NCBI RefSeq assembly: GCF_010120715.1
Contig: NZ_CP047591.1
Location: 3,348,001 to 3,412,000, forward strand
Source of the DNA: Aminipila terrae
Lineage (GTDB): Bacteria > Bacillota > Clostridia > Peptostreptococcales > Anaerovoracaceae
Length of the DNA: 64,000 bases
Direction of reading: 5' to 3'
Shown here: piece by piece, positions 26,595 through 36,014 of the stretch
Position numbering within the stretch: the first letter of the stretch is position 1
Layout of the letters: the number at the start of each line of letters is the position of its first letter
Notes under the pieces: model-generated
Told to the model about the DNA's origin: nothing
Databases searched by the model: none
Seen by the model: the letters and a program-made list of their open reading frames with translations, nothing else
Program-made: the position numbers and the translations under genes

Positions 26595-29500
26595 TTATCT
26601 CTCTTTATTGGCTTTTCTTCTTAGTCCTGCTCCCAGAGCTACAAGCCCCGCACCAAAACCAAAGAAAATTTCTTCGCCTATACCACCTGTTGCTGGAAGT
26701 TTACCCAATGGCACCTTATCTTCATCGATAGTACCTTCTCCCCGTGGTGTTTCCTGATTTTCAATTATTACTGGATCCGGTTTTTGTGGATTTTCAGTAG
26801 GCTTATTTAGTGGAACATCTTCATCAGGAATATTTACCTGTGGTTTTTCTTCCGGATTATTTGGTTTGTTGTGACTGCCACCACTGCTGCCCCCATCCGG
26901 ACGTTTTTCATTTTCTACAGTGTAAGCAAACTCAACATTATTCTTCACAAAATCTTTCTCAGTAATGTTTATAACTTTGTCACTGGCTATGTAGCCTGAA
27001 GGAGCTGATGTTTCCTTTATGATGTAATTTCCAAATCTGATGTTTTCAAATTTGGCTATACCCTTATCCCCTTCTGATACAGCTTTTGCCACAACTTTTT
27101 GATTCTCATCGTAAAGTGTAAATTCTGCTCCCTTTAACGGACTTCCTGTTTTATCTGTCTTAGAAATTATCACATTTCCCTTATATGCTGCATTTTTAAT
27201 TGTTGGAACATCGGTTACAGCGTTTGCAAAATTCTCACCTGAGAAATATGAAACTTTGCCATCTTTATCAACTACTGCCTTAATAATGGCACCTGCTGTA
27301 CTGGCTGAATATCCTGTTGGGGCCTTAGTTTCCACAATATAATATTCCCCCATTGCTACATTGTTAAAAGTAACAGAACCATTTACAGCACTTTCTGACT
27401 TTGCTACAACATTCTCATTTGCTATGGCCTTTTTAAATAATGTAAACTCTGCACCTGGAAGAGCTTTCCCCAGGTCATCCGTCTTTAAGAGCTGAATTGC
27501 CCTTAATAGTGGTTTATTTGTAATATTTAAAGTAACTATTCGTGTATCGTTTTTGGAAGTATCCAGTTCTATGATTCTGCTTGCTGAGTCCTTATCAATT
27601 TCGTACCCTACAGGTGCTGTAACTTCAACAAGCTTATATTTTCCCGAATTTAACCGTCCAAACTGAATCGTTCCTTTTTTGTCAGTTACCTTTGTATATT
27701 TAAGGGTTTCCACTGGATTACTATCATCAGAAAGCTCATACAGTTGGAATACTGCTCCTTTAAGGAGAATACCGGTCTTTTGAGACTTCTTTGTTAAGAT
27801 TATTTTACCTGCTAAATTTGCCCATGCACCCCATCAGCATATTCAATTTTAATGGTCTCATTTTTGGAAACAATATCTGTTTTTACACCTTCTAAAGATG
27901 CAGTATTATTAATTTCCGTTACTGTATCACTGGTAAGCCTTGTTACTAACTCAATCCTATAGGAGCCATCTGTTTTAGGAAGCTTTATACGCAGTTCTTT
28001 GTCTTTATAAGTTATCCCTGACTGTACAGTTTCCTGAGAAACTTCATCTGCTTTCTCCCAACTGCCATCTGCCTTTAGCTTCATCTCCCAAATACGTATT
28101 TTATAGTTGCCATTTTCCATTTTAGGTTCAAGATAATTCTGTAGCTTATCGATAACATATACCTTGCTTAATTCGTCTTTTTGGGGTAAATGAATGGCAT
28201 TTCTGTTAACATCAATTGTCCAGGTAGCATCTCCGGTGTAATTTCCCTTACTGTCTTTATCCAATGCTCCTGTCTTGGAAACCAGACTATTCTTAATGGT
28301 TACATCTTCCCAATCTCCCTGACTTCCATTGATGGAATCACCTATCATAGATGCATTATTTCTTATAGTTACATCACCATTTTCAGCAAATTGTCTATCC
28401 AGTGCAGCCTGATTTGGAAGCTTCGTTTTGATAAGAATTACATATTTACTGCTTATTTTATTAAATTCAAACTGGATTGTTTTTACATCATCTTTTTCTG
28501 TAACTCTTACTTCTTTAACAAGGGCTTTTACTTCATCTTCTGTAAGTTTATCTCCATTCTGAATTGTTGCAATTCCGCCACCTAATTTAAAATCCTTACC
28601 TTTATAAATCTCATAAAAATCGTCACCATTTACATCCCAATATTTAGGAAGAGTATCTGTAATAACGCCGTCTTCAATATTTAAAGAATTATGGTTTACA
28701 TAAAGTCTCCAAGTAATAGTATGATCAACATAGTTATATCCAACTGCACAGTCCTTATCTAAAATACAGCTATAATGTTTTTCTGTTGCAGAAGCGGATA
28801 AAGGGGAATTGCCATCACCATCACCATAATATAAATAAGCCGTATTCTTTAGGATATATTCAGTGCTTTTGCTGTTTACTCCATAGGCTGTTTTATCGGT
28901 TACCTTTGTGTTTAAAGTAACTTCTTGTTTTTCCTCTATGTCTCCTAAATAAATTTCCACAATTTGGGCTTCTACTGTAGAATTTAGTTGTATGGTTTTA
29001 ATTCTATACTGACCTTTTTGAGAGAATTCAGCGTTTTCACTAATTTTTATTCCTTCAGAACCATCTATTTTTAATGTTTCGGCTATATACTTTTGATTGA
29101 GCGTTATAGCATTGCCTTTATATTTGTCAAATTTTGAGGCATTCGGTGCGCTATTTATTTTGCTTACTTCATTCTTGTTATAAGCAAACAATTCAACTAC
29201 TGTAGCATTCTTAATTTCTTTTTGAGCTGAGTTGATTGTTATCTGCCACGGCATTTCATTCTCTTTAAAGTCATATTTGCCAATGGCACTTTTAGTTATG
29301 AATCCACTTGTTATATCAACTTGTCCCTGGGTATCTACTGGGCTTAATACTGTTGAACCATCATTTCCTCCAGTGATACTAGAGCCTTTATCGTTCCACG
29401 TAATAGTTGCCTTATTTGTAACTTTTGCTTTAATTGTGTTATCTAACTTTGTATTAAGCTTAATTACAACCTGTTTATCTTTATCTCCTAAATGAATTTT

Positions 29501-30667
29501 TACAGTCTGTCCATTTAAAGTATAATACTGTGGTTTCGTAACATCATTGGTTAATTTATTTTTTTCAATTATAATGTCTCCCAATGTCATTTCTGGAGCA
29601 AGCTCATCTGTTACAACCACATTTTTCAGTGTTGCCTTACTAGAATTTACTGTTATTGTCCAGTCAACAGAATGATTTGACACGATATATGTACCTGACT
29701 TTGAAATCAATTGAGGTTTTACTTTAACAGTAGCAGCTGCACTGGTTGTGGTATCCGGATCTGTCAGACTTACATTGTTGGTAATAGTCATATCCTTGTT
29801 ATTATTTTGGGCTACGTCTTTTATTTTTGTCTTATATGTTATAGTCTGAATCCCCTTTACATCCTTATCAAAGGTATATTCTATCGTTCCTTGGGCTTCA
29901 TCTATTTTTAAATTATCTTTATTTAAAGCAGAAGGCTTTATTTCAAAAGAATCTTTAACATAAGATGTATTGGAAGGTAACGTATCCTTTAAAACGTACC
30001 CCTCATACTTCTTATCTTCTTTACTTGGAGTAGCCGTTATAGTCCATGTAATTTCTTCATTTGCTATATCTGGATTTCCCGATTTCTTCAGTGAAATAAC
30101 TCCTTTATCAGGATCCTTAACTAAAATAGTAAAATCATTTCCTAAAATAGTAACTACAACCTTATCTTCAGATGTTTCAACCTTTGTTTTATCAAAAGAA
30201 AGTCCTGCTGAAAACCATCCTGCTCTTCCTGAATATTCTTCATTCTGAGCAGAGTCTGCAAAAGTTAAAATAGCTTTACTGCCAGAAACCGTTACATTTC
30301 CTAAAAGGACTTCTCCATCTCCTACTTTCATATAAATCTCTGTTTCATGCAGATTAGAAAATCTTAAGTAATCTGGCAATTCCACCTGCATATAATCTCC
30401 TGCTTTTAAGATTAAGGTATCTGGTATGCTGAAATCTACCTTCATTGTCATATCCTTCGTTGGGTCAATGGTATCCCCTTCCTCAACCTTAGCATTGTTA
30501 TTGGTTATTTGAACCTTCATTTGGATGTCCTTAGTAACATCATTTCCCTCTATGCGTTCTACATTCAAATTGCTTATACTTCCTGCAAATGCTGCCGTAG
30601 GCATTCCCATAAGTATCATCAATACGATTAGTAAAAAGCTTATTCTAACTTTTAAATCTCTTTTCAT
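26595..30667 (-). CDS. LPXTG-anchored adhesin with five Ig-like and three SpaA/CnaB domains, with an apparent frameshift
   Basis: This large surface protein is 1357 residues once a single break is repaired. The ATG at 30667 has GGAGAT upstream and opens a signal peptide of about 28 residues (ending AFA). Five repeats follow, each with a motif such as WTITVN followed by a strand that ends in the VVTDEL or VITDTL pattern, typical of isopeptide-bonded adhesin modules. Then come three SpaA/CnaB prealbumin-like domains, each with a Lys near LLKTD or ISKTD and Glu in VETKAP, IKETSAP or VEVTAP. The C-terminus has the sorting signal LPATG, a hydrophobic stretch and a charged tail. The break is at C 27821-27823 or 27829-27832. 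No sortase gene is visible in the window. Confidence 0.87.
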
Positions 30668-30800
30668 GCATAATCTCCTTGTCTTATCTAAACTATTTAT
30701 ACACATCTAATTTTTATATACCAAATTTATTACTTGCATATATTAACAATTTTTAGTCACAAAACAGTCACAAAACAAATTTTAACAGTAGATAAAATAA

Positions 30801-30841
30801 AAACGGTGATATCATAGTAGTCAACTATAATAACACCGTTA
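30801..30841 (-). terminator. Terminator after the yneA-like gene
   Basis: AACGGTG (30802-30808) pairs with CACCGTT (30834-30840), with inner pairing across a long loop; on the minus strand a T tract follows. It separates the yneA-like gene from the adhesin. Confidence 0.65.
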
Positions 30842-30888
30842 TTAAATACCATGTTTACCCACAGACTTATTGTCAACGGATATAATAT

Positions 30889-31203
30889 TTATTTGGAATA
30901 ATCAGGAATAAGTATTGTCTGTCCCGGATAAATGTTATCCGCAGTAATATTGTTCAAACTGCATATGTCATATACAGTTTTTCGGGGGTCAGTATGGCCT
31001 GGCCCATATTCACACGCAATGTTCCAAAGTGAGTCTCCAGATTGTATCTCAATTTCTATTGGATTTGTTTTTGTTAAACTGCTGACATTATTCAGGCCAA
31101 AAGCAGTGTTTGCCATAAACATAATCAAAATAAGTGCTATGGTTATTGATGTAGTGAATCTGAACTTGGATTTAATTCTATATGACTTTTTTCTGTTTGT
31201 CAT
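30889..31203 (-). CDS. yneA: YneA-like LysM protein (SOS cell division suppressor)
   Basis: The protein has 104 residues from the ATG at 31203, chosen over 31218 because GGGGGG lies just upstream. It has a basic N-terminus, one membrane segment (about residues 15-36) and a single C-terminal LysM domain (IEIQSGDSLWNIACEYG, ending GQTILIPDY). This is the layout of YneA of Bacillus, which halts cell division during the SOS response. The promoter upstream contains three LexA-type boxes at a 29-base period, strongly supporting the call. No lexA is visible; in Bacillus the two genes are divergent neighbours. Confidence 0.85.
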   Translation of the reverse strand: MTNRKKSYRIKSKFRFTTSITIALILIMFMANTAFGLNNVSSLTKTNPIEIEIQSGDSLWNIACEYGPGHTDPRKTVYDICSLNNITADNIYPGQTILIPDYSK

Positions 31204-31224
31204 TTTTATTCCCCCCATACTTAA

Positions 31225-31294
31225 GAACTTTTGTTCGTATTTTTATAATATACGAATATATGTTCTTTGTCAATAATTTTATAAACATTTGTTC
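31225..31294 (-). promoter_or_regulatory. Three LexA boxes at a 29-base period
   Basis: GAAC-N4-GTTC-like boxes lie at 31225-31236 (GAACTTTTGTTC, exact), 31254-31265 (GAATATATGTTC) and 31283-31294 (AAACATTTGTTC). Starts are exactly 29 bases apart, so LexA dimers at the three sites could touch or loop. The middle one falls inside the promoter spacer. Confidence 0.85.
31245..31273 (-). promoter_or_regulatory. Sigma-A promoter of the yneA-like gene
   Basis: On the minus strand TTGACA (31273-31268) and TATTAT (31250-31245) are 17 bases apart. The -35 is perfect and the spacer ideal. A LexA box sits between them. Confidence 0.85.
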
Positions 31295-31317
31295 TTAAAA
31301 TATTAAGGTAAAAAAAT

Positions 31318-31348
31318 ATCCTCAGGGTTTTCATATAACCTTGAGGAT
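31318..31348 (-). terminator. Terminator after the VOC gene
   Basis: ATCCTCAGGG pairs with CCTTGAGGAT around a short loop, and on the minus strand a T-rich stretch follows. Confidence 0.8.
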
Positions 31349-31355
31349 TTAATCA

Positions 31356-31778
31356 TTATTTTATGCGTTTAAACATAGGATGATTTTCTTTAAACTGTAC
31401 CAGATCCCACAGATTTCCGTATAAATCTTTAAATACAGCTACTATACCATAGTCCTGCTCTTTAGGAGGTCTTACAAATTCTATTCCTAGGCCCTTCATT
31501 TCATTATAGTCTCTCCAGAAATCATCCGTTCCCAGGAACAGAAATACTCTTCCCCCTGACTGGTTTCCAACAAAAGGCTCCTGTTCTGATTTGGAGGCCC
31601 GGGCAAGTAATATAGTCGTTCCCAAAGATCCTGGAGGAGATACCACTACCCATCTCTTATCTTGTTCCTTCTGGTAAGTATCTTCTATCAAAGTAAAATG
31701 AAGCTTTTTTGTATAAAACTCTATTGCTTCATCATAATCCCTGACAACCAAAGCAATATGAACAATTGACTGTACCAT
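31356..31778 (-). CDS. VOC family (glyoxalase/bleomycin-resistance fold) protein
   Basis: This 140-residue protein has the paired beta-alpha-beta-beta-beta fold of VOC proteins: HIALVVRDYDEAIEFYTKKL at the start with the first metal His, a Glu in the middle, and DLYGNLWDLVQF with the second-half Glu/Asp-Trp motif at the end. Members include glyoxalase I and resistance proteins, but the substrate cannot be set from the sequence. RBS AGGAGG precedes the ATG. It lies after the VTT gene with a 42-base gap, and a terminator follows, so it ends that operon. Confidence 0.85.
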   Translation of the reverse strand: MVQSIVHIALVVRDYDEAIEFYTKKLHFTLIEDTYQKEQDKRWVVVSPPGSLGTTILLARASKSEQEPFVGNQSGGRVFLFLGTDDFWRDYNEMKGLGIEFVRPPKEQDYGIVAVFKDLYGNLWDLVQFKENHPMFKRIK

Positions 31779-31820
31779 AAATCCTCCTTTTAGTTCAAAT
31801 ACCTCTTTAACCTGTGATTT

Positions 31821-32561
31821 TTACATGTGAACGAGTTTTTCATACCATTTATCCATCATTAAAGTAAGTTTTTCATGATGCTTGGCACCCCATATAAATA
31901 AAATAGCCATAACCACTGTAAGGATGACAATTCCAACATAGCTGCCTTTGTTAAACATGCTTCCAATCATAATAGAAGCCATCATTGCAGGGGTTCTGCC
32001 AACCAGACTGATTATGAGAAAAACCTTCAGCTTCATTTCCGATACACCTGCAGCATAAGTGAACAGATCTTTTGGAAGACCCGGAATTAAAAATATTACA
32101 AATACCAATATAAACGCACGTTTACTATTTAATTTATCTACAAATTTTGTAACTTTCTTTTCATCAAATAAAAGGCGAATCGCATCTTTCCCCAGAAACC
32201 TGGCCAGATAAAAAGCAAATATGGTTCCAAGAGCAGTTCCAATAATGGAATATAAATAGCCAAGCCAGAAAGTATATGCATATCCTGCAGCAAACTGCAT
32301 AGCCTGTCCAGGTATAATACATATGACAATCTGAAGAATTTGTATCCCAATATAGGCGAATACACTGGCAGTTTTATACTTCAGTAAATAAGCATTTACA
32401 GTGTCTAAACTTTTGAACTGACTTATAAATGCTCTTTCATAAATCATAATATATAAAGGAATTCCAACTATGACTATAATTAGCAATAGAAACTTTATAA
32501 TCGTAATCATACGCTTGACTCTAATTCTTACCTTATTCTTATTTTCAGAAATAGACTTCAT
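31821..32561 (-). CDS. VTT-domain (TVP38/TMEM64/DedA-like) membrane protein
   Basis: This 246-residue integral membrane protein has about six hydrophobic segments. The central VTT-domain signature is present: CIIPGQAMQFAAGYAYTFWLG, GTALGTIFAFYLARFLGKDA and FLIPGLPKDLFTYAAG. Proteins of this fold act as lipid scramblases or transport small molecules. The start at 32561 is 17 bases after the ynbB-like gene, and the two are probably co-transcribed. The N-terminus is basic. Confidence 0.88.
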   Translation of the reverse strand: MKSISENKNKVRIRVKRMITIIKFLLLIIVIVGIPLYIMIYERAFISQFKSLDTVNAYLLKYKTASVFAYIGIQILQIVICIIPGQAMQFAAGYAYTFWLGYLYSIIGTALGTIFAFYLARFLGKDAIRLLFDEKKVTKFVDKLNSKRAFILVFVIFLIPGLPKDLFTYAAGVSEMKLKVFLIISLVGRTPAMMASIMIGSMFNKGSYVGIVILTVVMAILFIWGAKHHEKLTLMMDKWYEKLVHM

Positions 32562-32578
32562 AGTCAGAATCTCCCCTG

Positions 32579-33874
32579 CTAGATATTTTTCAGTAAGTTT
32601 TTTTCATAGAGAGCCTGAAGTGCTTTAATAACACCAAACTTGGAATGTTCATAAGTCAGACCACCCTGGAAATAAATAATATACGGCTCCCTTAATGGTC
32701 CATCTGCACTTAATTCTATCGAAGAGCCCTGAACAAAGGCTCCTGCAGCCATTATTACATCACTGTCATACCCTGGCATAGCCCAGGGAACAGGTTTTAC
32801 ATGGGAATCTATTGGTGCTGCTGACTGAATACCTTCTGCAAAAGCGCACATAGCTTCGGGATTATTCAGTTTAACTGCTTCTATGATATCGCTTCTTTTT
32901 TCTGAAGCTTTCGGGCACACTTCATATCCCAGGCTGTCGAAGGCCTGAGCGCAAAGAATTGCACCTTTAACTGCTGCATTTACGGCTTTAGGGGCAAGGA
33001 ACAATCCCTGAAACATGGTTCTTGTCTGTCCAAACATAAGGCCGCATTCTCCGCCAATTCCAGGCGAAGTCATTCGATAGGATATATTTTCAACCAGATC
33101 TGCTCTGCCAGTAATGTATCCCCCAGCTAGAGCCAAACCTCCTCCCGGATTTTTAATGAGAGACCCTGCTATTATATCTGCACCCACCTCTGTAGGTTCT
33201 TTCGTGTCCAGAAATTCTCCATAACAATTGTCCACCATGCAGACGATGTTGGGATTAATACCATGAACAAAAGATGCCCATTCCTCAATTTCTGCAATGG
33301 TGATAGCTTTTCTCCATCCATAGCCGGTAGCTCTTTGAACCGTTATTATTCTGGTCTTCTCTGTAATAACTTTTTTCAGAGCTTCCAGATCAATATTCCC
33401 TTCAGATGTTAATTCCACCTGATTATAGGTGATACCAAACTCTTTTAAAGAACCTTTTCCTTCGCCTCTCAGGCCAATTACTTCTTCCAGAGTATCGTAA
33501 GGAGCACCTGTACAATAAATTAGTTCATCTCCAGGCCTTAAAATACCAGTTAAAGTTAGTGTAAGCGCATGAGTACCATTTACAATAATGGGTCTGACTA
33601 AAGCTGCTTGTGTTTTAAAAATATCACAATATACTTTTTCTATGGCTTCTCTGCCCGGATCGTCATATCCATAGCCAGTATTCCAGCTGAAATGCATATC
33701 ACTGATTTTATTTTTCTGAAATGCCTCTAAAACTTTATATTGATTAAACGCCATGATATCATCAAGCTCTGTGAATAAATCTGATACTGCATTCTCTGAT
33801 TCATCAATAATTTTTATAACTTCAGGTGCAATTCCCATTTTCTTTGTCAATAATTCATATGTATTTTTCTGCAT
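32579..33874 (-). CDS. ynbB: YnbB family PLP-dependent protein (methionine gamma-lyase-like)
   Basis: This 431-residue protein is a Cys/Met-metabolism type PLP enzyme of the group once annotated as aluminium-resistance protein. Features are HFSWNTGYGYDDPGREAIEK near the start, VRPIIVNGTHALTLTLTGIL, MVDNCYGEFLDTKEPTEVGA with the PLP-binding Asp, and the Schiff-base Lys in AGSLIKNPGGGLA. The reaction is not established; a gamma-lyase is only a family guess. In Firmicutes ynbB lies near miaA, as it does here, with a recombinase gene between. RBS AAAGGA precedes the ATG. Confidence 0.9.
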   Translation of the reverse strand: MQKNTYELLTKKMGIAPEVIKIIDESENAVSDLFTELDDIMAFNQYKVLEAFQKNKISDMHFSWNTGYGYDDPGREAIEKVYCDIFKTQAALVRPIIVNGTHALTLTLTGILRPGDELIYCTGAPYDTLEEVIGLRGEGKGSLKEFGITYNQVELTSEGNIDLEALKKVITEKTRIITVQRATGYGWRKAITIAEIEEWASFVHGINPNIVCMVDNCYGEFLDTKEPTEVGADIIAGSLIKNPGGGLALAGGYITGRADLVENISYRMTSPGIGGECGLMFGQTRTMFQGLFLAPKAVNAAVKGAILCAQAFDSLGYEVCPKASEKRSDIIEAVKLNNPEAMCAFAEGIQSAAPIDSHVKPVPWAMPGYDSDVIMAAGAFVQGSSIELSADGPLREPYIIYFQGGLTYEHSKFGVIKALQALYEKNLLKNI

Positions 33875-33942
33875 GTAAAATTTTAATCCTTTCTTTATTA
33901 CTGTTTACGTAATAATTTTATAGTATCCTATTTGTCTTTTCT

Positions 33943-35073
33943 TTATTTTTCACCTTTACGTTCCAGTTCCCATTCCATATTGTTTACCAAATCCCGTTTA
34001 ACATTCTCTTTATGTTTGGCATATAACTGAGTGGTTGTAACATTTTCATGGTCCAGCAAAACCTGAACATCATATATGTCTTCTCCTCTGCCTATTAAGC
34101 TGGTTGCTGCCGTAGCCCTTAATTTATGAGGACTATATCCGCTTTTCTGAGTAGTTTTCAAAGCATATGCGGTGTATTTTTTCACCAGTTCGCGAATCTG
34201 CCGTTCCGTCATTCTCCGCCCTTGCAGGGAAAGGAATAAAGCCTCTCTGTTTTCCTCATCCAAGGTATCATCTGAAGGACGTTCCTGCTCCAGATATTCC
34301 CGTATAACCAGTTCACAGGACTTATTAATAGGCATAATGGATTCTTTTCCACGTTTTCGATAAATTTTATACTCTCCTCTGTCAAAATTAAAGGAGTCTA
34401 CATTGAGCTGCTGCAGCTCTGAGAGTCTTAACCCATAAGTTATGAACAAAACTAATATAGCTTTGTCTCTTTTTTTAGTCTTTTTCCAGAACTCAAGCTG
34501 TTTTTTAGTCATGCCGACTCCTTCAGAAACTGTATTCAGCATCAGTCGCACTTCTTCGTCTGTAAGAGCCTTTATTTCCCGCTCTCCAGGTTTGGGTACC
34601 CGAATAGGGTCCAGTCCATCTGTAATATTCTTTGATAAAATTTCATCTCGAAACAAATATTTAAACAATACAGATATGGAAGATTTTTTTCTGGCCAGAG
34701 ACCGGTTGTCGTTTTCATAAATATAAATACTGTTTTCTTTTTCTTTCTGATACCTTCTGGCAAAATCCAAAAAAGTATTAATATCTCGTGCCCTTATGGA
34801 CTCAAAATTGCTGGAATTAAGCTCACTGACTTTTTCTGCTTTGAACATACAGGAGTCAATTAAATAATTGCAGAAGAACCTGATATCATTTAAATAAGCA
34901 AGCCTTGTCATGGGCAATACGCTACCCCTCAGATATGCAAAAAAACCATTCATAAAGGAAGGAAGCTCCTGTTCTATCTCCTTGCATTGGTCATAAATGT
35001 CCTGCTCTTTCTTTAGAATATTTTCCGGTTTACCAGTTTTATTCTGAATTTTTATCTGTTTTCCCTCAGCCAT
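33943..35073 (-). CDS. Tyrosine recombinase (XerC/XerD-like)
   Basis: This 376-residue site-specific recombinase has a SAM-like core-binding domain (residues about 30-150) and a catalytic domain. The catalytic set is complete: Arg in TYGLRLSELQQL, His-x-x-Arg in SPHKLRATAATSLI, His in LLDHENVTTTQ and Tyr in TTQLYAKH. It overlaps miaA by 22 bases, so it belongs to the miaA transcript, not to an integrated element. There is no att-like pair or phage gene nearby. It may be a chromosomal Xer-type protein; whether it acts at dif cannot be told. It is longer than XerC/XerD (about 300), mainly at the N-terminus and in the catalytic domain's early part. Confidence 0.85.
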   Translation of the reverse strand: MAEGKQIKIQNKTGKPENILKKEQDIYDQCKEIEQELPSFMNGFFAYLRGSVLPMTRLAYLNDIRFFCNYLIDSCMFKAEKVSELNSSNFESIRARDINTFLDFARRYQKEKENSIYIYENDNRSLARKKSSISVLFKYLFRDEILSKNITDGLDPIRVPKPGEREIKALTDEEVRLMLNTVSEGVGMTKKQLEFWKKTKKRDKAILVLFITYGLRLSELQQLNVDSFNFDRGEYKIYRKRGKESIMPINKSCELVIREYLEQERPSDDTLDEENREALFLSLQGRRMTERQIRELVKKYTAYALKTTQKSGYSPHKLRATAATSLIGRGEDIYDVQVLLDHENVTTTQLYAKHKENVKRDLVNNMEWELERKGEK

Positions 35074-35984
35074 GTGATAATCTCCTTTACAGCTTCATCA
35101 TCACTGTTATATTCTGATATATTAAACCATTTTATATCGTCATATCTTTTAAACCAGGTTATCTGTCTTTTTGCATAATGTCTTGTATTACGCTTAACCA
35201 GATAAACAGCATGCTCCAAATCATATTCTCCATTTAAATAGCCTATGATTTCTTTGTATCCTATGCCTTTCATGGAAATACTGTCTGAAGTCAGGCCCAT
35301 GTCAAGAAGCCCTTTTATTTCATCAACCAGTCCCATATCAAGAAGCATATCCACCCTGAGATTAATCCGCTCATACAGTTCTTCTCTGTTACGAGAAAGT
35401 CCTATTAACTTATAAGCATAATCCGAAGTTTTTACAAAAGATTTCTCGAAGGGCTGAATGCCTTGCTCTGAATTTTCTGCTACTTCCAGTGCCCGAATCA
35501 CTTTCTTTAGATTATTTGGGTGGATACGTGCTGCTGCTTCACTATCCTGCTTTGAAAGCAATTGATGTACATATTCATTGCCATGTTTTGCAGCAAGATT
35601 TTCCAGTTTCTTTCTGTATTCATTTCCCACAGGAGGGGCTGAAAAATCCATCTCATATATTAGAGAATTTACATAAAGCCCTGTTCCGCCGGAAATAACA
35701 GGTGTTTTTCCCTTGGAAAAAATCTGTTCAATGGCATCTCTGGCACGTTTCTGATACTCAGCTACAGAAAAAGGCTCTCTTGGATCAATCTCATCTACCA
35801 GGTAATGTTTTACCTGATTTTGCTCCTCCTGGGTAGGCTTGGCACTTCCTATGTCCATAAACTTATAAAGCTGCATAGAATCAGAAGATACAATTTCCCC
35901 ATTAAAGTTTTTTGCTATTTCAATAGCATATTTAGTTTTTCCAACTGCAGTTGGTCCTGCAACGATTATTATTTCTCTATTCAT
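35052..35984 (-). CDS. miaA: tRNA dimethylallyltransferase
   Basis: This 310-residue enzyme adds a dimethylallyl group to A37 of tRNAs that read UNN codons. It has the P-loop GPTAVGKT at residues 9-16, VSSDSMQLYKFMDIGSAKPT next to it, GGTGLYVNSLIYEMDF in the middle and KRNTRHYAKRQITWFKRYD near the C-terminus. The length matches the family. It lies 30 bases after mutL and overlaps the recombinase gene, so it is part of a mutS-mutL-miaA transcript, the usual clostridial order. Confidence 0.95.
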   Translation of the reverse strand: MNREIIIVAGPTAVGKTKYAIEIAKNFNGEIVSSDSMQLYKFMDIGSAKPTQEEQNQVKHYLVDEIDPREPFSVAEYQKRARDAIEQIFSKGKTPVISGGTGLYVNSLIYEMDFSAPPVGNEYRKKLENLAAKHGNEYVHQLLSKQDSEAAARIHPNNLKKVIRALEVAENSEQGIQPFEKSFVKTSDYAYKLIGLSRNREELYERINLRVDMLLDMGLVDEIKGLLDMGLTSDSISMKGIGYKEIIGYLNGEYDLEHAVYLVKRNTRHYAKRQITWFKRYDDIKWFNISEYNSDDEAVKEIITWLRENR

Positions 35985-36014
35985 AATTTGTACCGTTTAC
36001 AATAAAATATTTAC

